32,117 nt of DNA from Verrucomicrobia bacterium UBA1629 (GTDB lineage Bacteria; Verrucomicrobiota; Kiritimatiellia; RFP12; UBA1067). Each line of letters starts with the position of its first letter. Positions within the stretch are counted from its first letter, which is position 1. The notes under the pieces are model-generated. The model ran no database searches. It was not told the DNA's origin and saw only the letters and a list, made by a program, of their open reading frames with translations. The position numbers were made by a program, and so were the translations under genes. Of this stretch, positions 27,661-32,117 are shown piece after piece. The stretch covers positions 1 to 32,117 of the forward strand of contig DCMF01000068.1 in NCBI GenBank assembly GCA_002321305.1, in the 5' to 3' direction.

Positions 27661-28404
27661 CTATCCCAACAGATCCGTGAACGCCTCTGCCGTCGCGAAG
27701 CGGTCGAACGCGCAGTCGAGCGCCGCCGCCGAATGGGCGTCGGACGACAGGACGAACCTGACGCCGCGCGCGCGCAGGAGCGCGCGGAACGCGGGCGAGG
27801 GATAGGCGTCGTCCATCCAGCCGCGCGAGATCGCGCCCGTGTTGACCTCGACGACCTTGCCGCTTGCGGCGATCGCGTCCGCCGTCCGCTCCAGCTCGTC
27901 CCGGTACCAGGGCGCGTCCTCGTCGAAGAACGGGTGCTTCGCGTTGAACTTGCGCACGAGGTCGGGATGCCCGACGACATCGAAGCGGCCCGCCGCGAGC
28001 ATCGCGCGCTCCGTCGCGAAGTAGGCGCGCACGAGCGCCGCGCCGTCGCCGCCGAAATGGCGGCGGAGGATGTCCGCCATGTCTTCGGGCGAGCGGTCGA
28101 TCGCCAGCCGTGTGCCGGACGGGCCGGGCAGGAAGTGGACGGAGCCGATCACGTAGTCGTAGGGCGAGAGGTCGAGCGGACACGGCCAGTCCGCCTCGAT
28201 GCCGCAGAAGACCCGGATCCGGCCGCGGTACCTTGCCGCCAGCGCATGAATCGCGTCACGGTAGGCGGCCGGGTCTTTCAGCATTTCGGAATGCGACGAG
28301 AAGCCGAGCGCGCCAAAGCCCTTCGCAAGGGCCGTACGCACCATGTCCTCCGGCGTGTCCCGGCCGTCGCAGAATGTCGTATGGGTGTGGAAGTTCGTCT
28401 TCAT
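27661..28404 (-). CDS. PHP-domain phosphatase, histidinol-phosphatase (HisK)-like
   Basis: The product (247 aa) has the polymerase-and-histidinol-phosphatase fold with a trinuclear metal site. NFHTHTTFCDG (4-14) supplies His6 and His8, GFSSHSEM (34-41) another His, FCGIEADW an acidic ligand, YVIGSVHFL a His, DVVGHPDL a His and VLSSDAHS the closing Asp/His pair. This complete set is typical of HisK-type histidinol phosphatases, which perform the penultimate step of histidine synthesis. No other his genes are nearby, so another phosphatase role is possible. GGGGA precedes the ATG. The gene lies between the sigma/lipoprotein gene (12 bases) and the djlA-like gene (6 bases), in the purE-led operon. 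Confidence 0.87.
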   Translation of the reverse strand: MKTNFHTHTTFCDGRDTPEDMVRTALAKGFGALGFSSHSEMLKDPAAYRDAIHALAARYRGRIRVFCGIEADWPCPLDLSPYDYVIGSVHFLPGPSGTRLAIDRSPEDMADILRRHFGGDGAALVRAYFATERAMLAAGRFDVVGHPDLVRKFNAKHPFFDEDAPWYRDELERTADAIAASGKVVEVNTGAISRGWMDDAYPSPAFRALLRARGVRFVLSSDAHSAAALDCAFDRFATAEAFTDLLG

Positions 28405-28416
28405 CCGTGCAGTCCC

Positions 28417-29373
28417 CTACTGGCGCTGAAGAGAAATGGACATCAGAGCCTCGATCGGCAGCCCGCCTCCGTCCGAGACCAGCAGCAGCCGGACGGACGA
28501 GCCGCCGGCCGATTCCGACGCGAGGCAGATCCCCTCGTACATCGCCAGGCCCGTGTCGCGGTCCAGGAGGAGGCGCTTCGCCTCGCCGGGGCGCACCTCG
28601 TAGAGCCGCAGGCGGAAGGACGGCAGGACGCCCTTGGAACTCATCTCGCGCTCCAGCACGAGAAGCGTGCCGTCCGACAGCGCGCACAGTCCCGAGACGC
28701 CGCTGCTGGACTTGCCGCCGTAGTCGCGCCCGCCAAGCGGGTCGGCCGTGTACAAGACCTCCTCCGCCGGACGCCAGGGAGTCCGTCCAGACGGCCTCAC
28801 GTAGCGGTGCAGCCGCACAAGCGTGCCGTTCGTCGGAGAGGCGAGCGCCCCGTCCCCCGCCACGGCCTCCTCGGGACACGTCCAGAGCGTGAGGCCGTCC
28901 GGCGAGATCGTCAGCCCCTCCGGCCCCCGGTTCGGACGAATCCGCCGAAAGTCGTCCGTCAGCGCGAGCTCGCCCAGCCTCCGCCCCGTCTCCGGGTCAT
29001 GCTCGGTGACGTGCGGCCCCGTCTCGTCGCTGACCCAGACCGTCTGGCGGAGCGGATCCCACGCGCAGCCCTCGCCGTCTTCGACGCCCTCCAGCACCAC
29101 GTGCGCGGAAACCGTGCAGCCCGTGACCGAGCCGCTCGTCTCGTCGAACGCCGCGTCCAGCGTCCAGAGCCGTCCGCCGCGGTCGTCGATCGAGAGGAAT
29201 CGCGTGCCCGACAGGCGCGTGACGCCGCTCAGCCCTTCCGGCTGGAGGGGGCGCGGACACTCGGAGACGGCGACGACATTCCATCGGTCGGTCGCGACCC
29301 ACGGCGCCTCGTTCCGGCAGCCGGCCAGGGCTGCCGCCAGCACGAACACGAACGCGGAGGCCGCCTTGCGCAT
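28417..29373 (-). other. Alternative start: separate lipoprotein, phytase-like esterase
   Basis: If translation begins at the internal ATG at 29373, the product is a 318-aa lipoprotein whose 18-residue signal ends LAAALAGC. It would be exported, lipidated at the Cys and hold an extracytoplasmic phytase-like esterase domain, as similar proteins do elsewhere. Only GCGTGAAG lies upstream, a weak ribosome site. Confidence 0.5.
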
Positions 29374-29922
29374 GAACTTCACGCTGCGCGAGAAGATCTG
29401 GTCGACGTTCGCCGTCGAGGAGACGTCGAGAAAGTCCTTCACCTCTTCGCTCGACAGGTGGAAGCGCGTCTTGAGCAGATGGACATAGCAGCGTTCGGGG
29501 TCTTCGTTCCAGAGCTTGCGGAAGCACCAGTGCGTCAGGCCCCACGTCTCGTTGTGCAGCAGCCTCTCCGTCGCGTCGACGGGAATGTCCATCCCCGTGC
29601 GTCCGTCTTCCGCGTCGGGGTGCGCGCCCTCGATCGAGATCTCGCCGTGACGGTTCGGGTCGGCGTTCAGCACGAAGCCGCGCACGTAGCGGCGCAGCCA
29701 GCCCTCGAACGAGCCTTCGCCGCGGTAGAGGTCGATCTTGCCGCGTCCGATCATCTCCTCGTAGAGCATGCCGTTGAGGTCGCCGTCCGTCAGCGAGTAC
29801 TTCTTCATGAGTTCGGCGGAGCGCAGGGACTTCGCCTCCGGCGCGATGACGCGCTCCCAGACGAGCTTCCAGCCTTCGTCCGTCCCCGCCTTGACGAGGC
29901 GATGCCATTCGAGATCCGTCAT
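28417..29922 (-). CDS. Sigma-70 family (ECF-like) domain fused to a lipoprotein with phytase-like esterase domain
   Basis: The open frame encodes 501 residues. Residues 1-183 look like an ECF-type sigma factor: region 2 includes LNGMLYEEMIGRGKIDLYRG and EGSFEGWLRRYVRGF, and region 4 includes LSSEEVKDFLDVSSTANVDQ ending RSVKFMRKAASAF. At residue 184 the frame continues, with no stop, into MRKAASAFVFVLAAALAGC, a standard lipoprotein signal with lipobox LAGC and acceptor Cys202. Residues about 215-500 resemble the esterase-like activity of phytase family, with beta-propeller-like repeats (GLSGVTRLSGTRFLSIDDRG, GCAWDPLRQTVWVSDE, GPEGLTISPDG, LVSDGGGLPIEALMS). The sigma start (ATG at 29922) is strongly supported by GGGAGGG and an ATGA overlap with the upstream gene. 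Either one fusion protein is made, or the lipoprotein is initiated separately at 29373; its ATG there lacks a good Shine-Dalgarno. Confidence 0.75.
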   Translation of the reverse strand: MTDLEWHRLVKAGTDEGWKLVWERVIAPEAKSLRSAELMKKYSLTDGDLNGMLYEEMIGRGKIDLYRGEGSFEGWLRRYVRGFVLNADPNRHGEISIEGAHPDAEDGRTGMDIPVDATERLLHNETWGLTHWCFRKLWNEDPERCYVHLLKTRFHLSSEEVKDFLDVSSTANVDQIFSRSVKFMRKAASAFVFVLAAALAGCRNEAPWVATDRWNVVAVSECPRPLQPEGLSGVTRLSGTRFLSIDDRGGRLWTLDAAFDETSGSVTGCTVSAHVVLEGVEDGEGCAWDPLRQTVWVSDETGPHVTEHDPETGRRLGELALTDDFRRIRPNRGPEGLTISPDGLTLWTCPEEAVAGDGALASPTNGTLVRLHRYVRPSGRTPWRPAEEVLYTADPLGGRDYGGKSSSGVSGLCALSDGTLLVLEREMSSKGVLPSFRLRLYEVRPGEAKRLLLDRDTGLAMYEGICLASESAGGSSVRLLLVSDGGGLPIEALMSISLQRQ

Positions 29923-30236
29923 GCGAACGTGAGCCCTCCCGGAATCGGCGGCCGGCCGGGACGGTGAAGCCACAGCGCGACCGCGTGCTTGCCCCTGATG
30001 AAGTCGGCGTAGGCAATCGCCGCCGCGCCGTCCCGGACGGCAAGGTTCTGCCCCGCGAACGCGAAGACGCCGTCCGGCACGGGCTCGCCGTGCCCGTCGA
30101 CGAGGGAAAGCGGCAGAACCGTCTCCGCCGTCGAGCCGGGCGGGAAGACGAGCTTCGCCGTCCAGCGCAGCGCGAGGTCGCGCGTCGGATGGGACCCGAA
30201 CGTGAACGCGATCGTCTTGTCGGCCGGCGTGTTCAT
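29919..30236 (-). CDS. Small protein of unknown function (105 aa)
   Basis: I do not recognise this protein. It has no signal peptide and no membrane segment, and reads as a small beta-rich domain: IAFTFGSHPTRDLALRWTAK, VLPLSLVDGHGEPVPDGVFA, then AVALWLHRPGRPPIPG. It is real by position: its ATG overlaps the pth stop (ATGA, 30236-30233) and its own stop overlaps the sigma start (ATGA, 29922-29919), with GGGAGGG inside its 3' end serving the sigma gene. The alternating strand-like residues suggest a cytoplasmic or phage-structural-like beta-sandwich, but that is a guess. Its coupling to the sigma gene suggests a linked role. Confidence 0.75.
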   Translation of the reverse strand: MNTPADKTIAFTFGSHPTRDLALRWTAKLVFPPGSTAETVLPLSLVDGHGEPVPDGVFAFAGQNLAVRDGAAAIAYADFIRGKHAVALWLHRPGRPPIPGGLTFA

Positions 30237-30832
30237 CTGCGGGCCTCGCTTCCGGCGGCGACGCGCGCCGCGTCAAACGCGTTGTAGAGGTTCATTGCGC
30301 GTTCGGGTCCGCTGCGGACGACCTCTGCCGCCGCTTTCGCGGCTTCGGCGACGACGAGATCCATGACCTTGCGCGTCTCGGGGTCGAACTTGCCGAGGAC
30401 GTGGGCGACGACGTTCGACCGGTCCTTGCCGACGCCGACCTTCAGGCGCGCGAAGTCCGGCGTCCCCAGCCGCTCGATGACGTTGCGGACGCCGTTGTGC
30501 CCGCCGCAGCTGCCGCCCGTGCGGATGCGCAGGCGCCCGACGGCGAGGTCGATGTCATCCTGGACGACGAGGAGGTCTGCCGCCGTCGCGTTGTGGTACT
30601 TGACGACCGGCGCGACAGACTCGCCGGAGAGGTTCATGTACGTCTGCGGCTTGACCAGGATCGTCGGCTGGCCCGCGACGGCGACCTTCGCCCACAGGCA
30701 CTTGTACGGGCGCTTCTCCTCCCACGCGACGCCGGCCGCCGCCGCCAGCGCGTCCACGACCTCGAAGCCGACGGAATGGGGCGTGTTGGCGTACTGCGCG
30801 CCGGGGTTGCCGAGTCCTGCAATGATCTTCAT
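30233..30832 (-). CDS. pth: Peptidyl-tRNA hydrolase
   Basis: Pth releases peptides from peptidyl-tRNA that drops off ribosomes. The 199-aa chain opens with MKIIAGLGNPG and carries the catalytic histidine in NTPHSVGFEVVD (His19), followed by KPQTYMNLSGESV, VVQDDIDLAVGRLRIR (the Asp that activates His19) and GGHNGVRNVIERLGT, all standard. The length is normal. The start is the ATG at 30832, four bases after the purE stop; an upstream in-frame extension falls inside purE. It is followed by the small 105-aa gene with an ATGA overlap. Confidence 0.96.
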   Translation of the reverse strand: MKIIAGLGNPGAQYANTPHSVGFEVVDALAAAAGVAWEEKRPYKCLWAKVAVAGQPTILVKPQTYMNLSGESVAPVVKYHNATAADLLVVQDDIDLAVGRLRIRTGGSCGGHNGVRNVIERLGTPDFARLKVGVGKDRSNVVAHVLGKFDPETRKVMDLVVAEAAKAAAEVVRSGPERAMNLYNAFDAARVAAGSEARR

Positions 30833-30836
30833 CGGA

Positions 30837-31334
30837 CTACGCCTGGTGGATCTTCTCGTTCGCCGCCGCGACCTTGGCCCGGAGCTCCTCCTTGTGCGCA
30901 TGGAACTTCGCGCGCAGGCCGGCGTCGGCCGTGCCGAGGATCTGGACGGCGAGAAGCGCCGCGTTCGTCGGGCCGGCGCTGCCGCAGGCGACGGTCGCGA
31001 CGGGCACGCCGGACGGCATCTGCACGGTTGCGTAGAGCGCATCGAGTCCGTTCAGGGCCCCGCCCGCGACGGGGATGCCGATGACGGGCAGGACGGTCGC
31101 CGCCGCGAGGACGCCGCCGAGGTGCGCCGCGCCGCCGGCCGCCGCGATGATGACCTTGAGGCCGCGCGCCTCCGCCGCCTTCGCATACTCAAGCGCGACG
31201 TCCGGCGTACGGTGCGCGCTGATGACGCGCGTCTCGTGCGCGACGCCGAACTTCTCCAGCGTGGCGCACGCCTTCTGGACGAGCGGCCAGTCCGAATCTG
31301 AGCCCATGACAATGCCGACAACGGGATTCTCCAT
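30837..31334 (-). CDS. purE: N5-carboxyaminoimidazole ribonucleotide mutase
   Basis: PurE converts N5-CAIR to CAIR in purine synthesis. The 165-aa class I protein has VGIVMGSDSDW (6-16), RVISAHRTPD (36-45), with the catalytic His of SAHRTP, and IIAAAGGAAHLGGVLAAAT (61-79), all diagnostic. It is preceded by GGAAAGGA and its own promoter. It stands without purK nearby, so the N5-CAIR-forming partner must lie elsewhere in the genome. Confidence 0.96.
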   Translation of the reverse strand: MENPVVGIVMGSDSDWPLVQKACATLEKFGVAHETRVISAHRTPDVALEYAKAAEARGLKVIIAAAGGAAHLGGVLAAATVLPVIGIPVAGGALNGLDALYATVQMPSGVPVATVACGSAGPTNAALLAVQILGTADAGLRAKFHAHKEELRAKVAAANEKIHQA

Positions 31335-31360
31335 CTTCTGTCCTTTCCTTTTTCGCGGAG

Positions 31361-31369
31361 ATTATACCA
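31361..31369 (-). promoter_or_regulatory. Extended -10 promoter of the purE operon
   Basis: On the - strand the sequence TTTTGGTATAAT includes a perfect -10 (31366-31361) and the TGG extension (31369-31367). No convincing -35 is found 16-19 bases upstream, so recognition may rest on the extended -10. The leader is about 20 bases and carries the purE ribosome site. Confidence 0.65.
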
Positions 31370-31500
31370 AAATGCCCGCCGTCCGTGCGATGCTCTGCCG
31401 AATTCCCCTTTGCACACGTGCGCCAAGGGCTCGCTTCATCTGCTCGCCCGTCCGTCTCGCCAACTGCACGGGAACCGCGTTGCCGGTCTTCAGGCACCCG

Positions 31501-32117
31501 TCATTTCCGCCCCAGCGTTCCGGCGGCGTGGCCCACCGCCTTCAGGACTTCCATCTGCTCCGGCAGCCAGGAGCCGTCGGCCGCGACCCGGACGTCGATC
31601 GCGACGACGCCGCCGTTGGCGTTGACGAGCCGCACGTAGTCCGCCACGTAGTCGGCCGAGCGCTTCGTCCCCTTTCCGCCCCAGTTCGGCGAGCCGTCCG
31701 GCCCCCATGCGCCGAGCGGAATGAGCGCAAACGCCTGCGCCCCGTCGATGAACCGGCCCGGCGGCACGCAGTAGAAGTCGTTCAGCTCGCCCGCCGTGAA
31801 GTCCGCATGCGGCGTGTAGCGCGACAGGAAGTCCTTCACGCCGTTGTTCATCGCGACAAGCGCGTTCGGATTCCCCTTCAGGATCGCCGCGCGGTACGGC
31901 GCCAGCAGGTCGTCCGTGTAGCGCAGGTAGTTCGCGAAGCACCCGTCGATCCACCAGCCCTTCACGCGATCGCCATAACGGACGGCATACTCCTCCAGGA
32001 CTGCCGCCCACTTCTCGACGAACGGACGCGTCACGCCCACAAAGCGAGGCTCCGTGTAGCCGAATCGCGAACCGATCGCCGCGTCCAGATACGGGCCGTC
32101 GCCCGTGTAGTAGAGGT
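31501..32117 (-). CDS. GH29-like alpha-L-fucosidase (partial, start beyond window)
   Basis: The 3' part of a glycoside hydrolase is present and the start lies outside the window. The frame remains open to the edge, reading LYYTGDGPYLDAAIGSRFGY before VGVTRPFVEKWAAVLEEYAV. VKGWWIDGCFANYLRY matches the region around the catalytic Asp in GH29 fucosidases (WW-D-G), and ELNDFYCVPPG and VVAIDVRVAADGSW match downstream family features. GH29 enzymes cleave terminal fucose, which fits a gut glycan diet with the hydrolases at 1-5 kb. A signal peptide cannot be seen here. The gene runs toward purE and ends 166 bases before it, probably a separate transcript. Confidence 0.8.
   Translation of the reverse strand, partial: LYYTGDGPYLDAAIGSRFGYTEPRFVGVTRPFVEKWAAVLEEYAVRYGDRVKGWWIDGCFANYLRYTDDLLAPYRAAILKGNPNALVAMNNGVKDFLSRYTPHADFTAGELNDFYCVPPGRFIDGAQAFALIPLGAWGPDGSPNWGGKGTKRSADYVADYVRLVNANGGVVAIDVRVAADGSWLPEQMEVLKAVGHAAGTLGRK

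Overview
The window is a high-GC bacterial fragment with almost no non-coding space. Its gene content suggests an uncultured member of the Kiritimatiellota or a related PVC-group lineage from a gut or other anaerobic, glycan-rich habitat. The pointers are several secreted glycoside hydrolases, a very large secreted multidomain protein with an InlB-type repeat and BspA-type leucine-rich repeats, and PVC-like housekeeping genes. The assignment is inferred from protein character; there is no rRNA or other marker that settles it.

Positions 1-18901, all on the + strand, form an accessory, glycan-oriented region. It begins with a secreted protein of unknown family and a clan GH-A type hydrolase (28-3210). 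A 375-base AT-rich spacer with nested palindromic repeats leads to a GH10 xylanase-like enzyme (3586-5193). A second repeat-filled spacer leads to an enolase-superfamily (MR/MLE) enzyme and a short-chain dehydrogenase (5409-7459), a pair that would fit catabolism of a sugar or sugar acid. A clear promoter then drives a 2978-residue secreted protein (7621-16557) built from Fn3-like units and a recurrent 'PWNG' module, with a beta-helix domain lodged inside one unit. A MITE-like palindromic element, an outer-membrane beta-barrel protein and an N-acetylhexosamine-kinase-like enzyme close the region.

Positions 18981-32117, all on the - strand, are mostly housekeeping. From the distal end they are: a partial GH29-like fucosidase; the operon purE - pth - small unknown protein - sigma factor/lipoprotein fusion - PHP phosphatase - DjlA-like co-chaperone; then, from its own promoter, secA - ispD - metallophosphoesterase - cell-wall amidase - DegT aminotransferase; and finally a separately promoted secreted protein of unknown function. 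Most junctions overlap or abut (ATGA overlaps at secA/ispD, pth/105-aa gene and 105-aa gene/sigma gene), indicating translational coupling.

The most unusual items are: (1) a sigma-70 family domain running without a stop codon into a lipoprotein signal peptide and a phytase-like esterase domain; (2) the repeat architecture of the giant protein, including a roughly 410-residue insertion in a repeat unit and a near-identical internal duplication; (3) an extended -10 promoter motif (TTTGGTATAAT and variants) that twice sits so close to an ATG lacking a Shine-Dalgarno sequence that leaderless transcripts are likely; (4) families of small repeats, one of which seems to be translated in frame as part of the SecA C-terminal linker.
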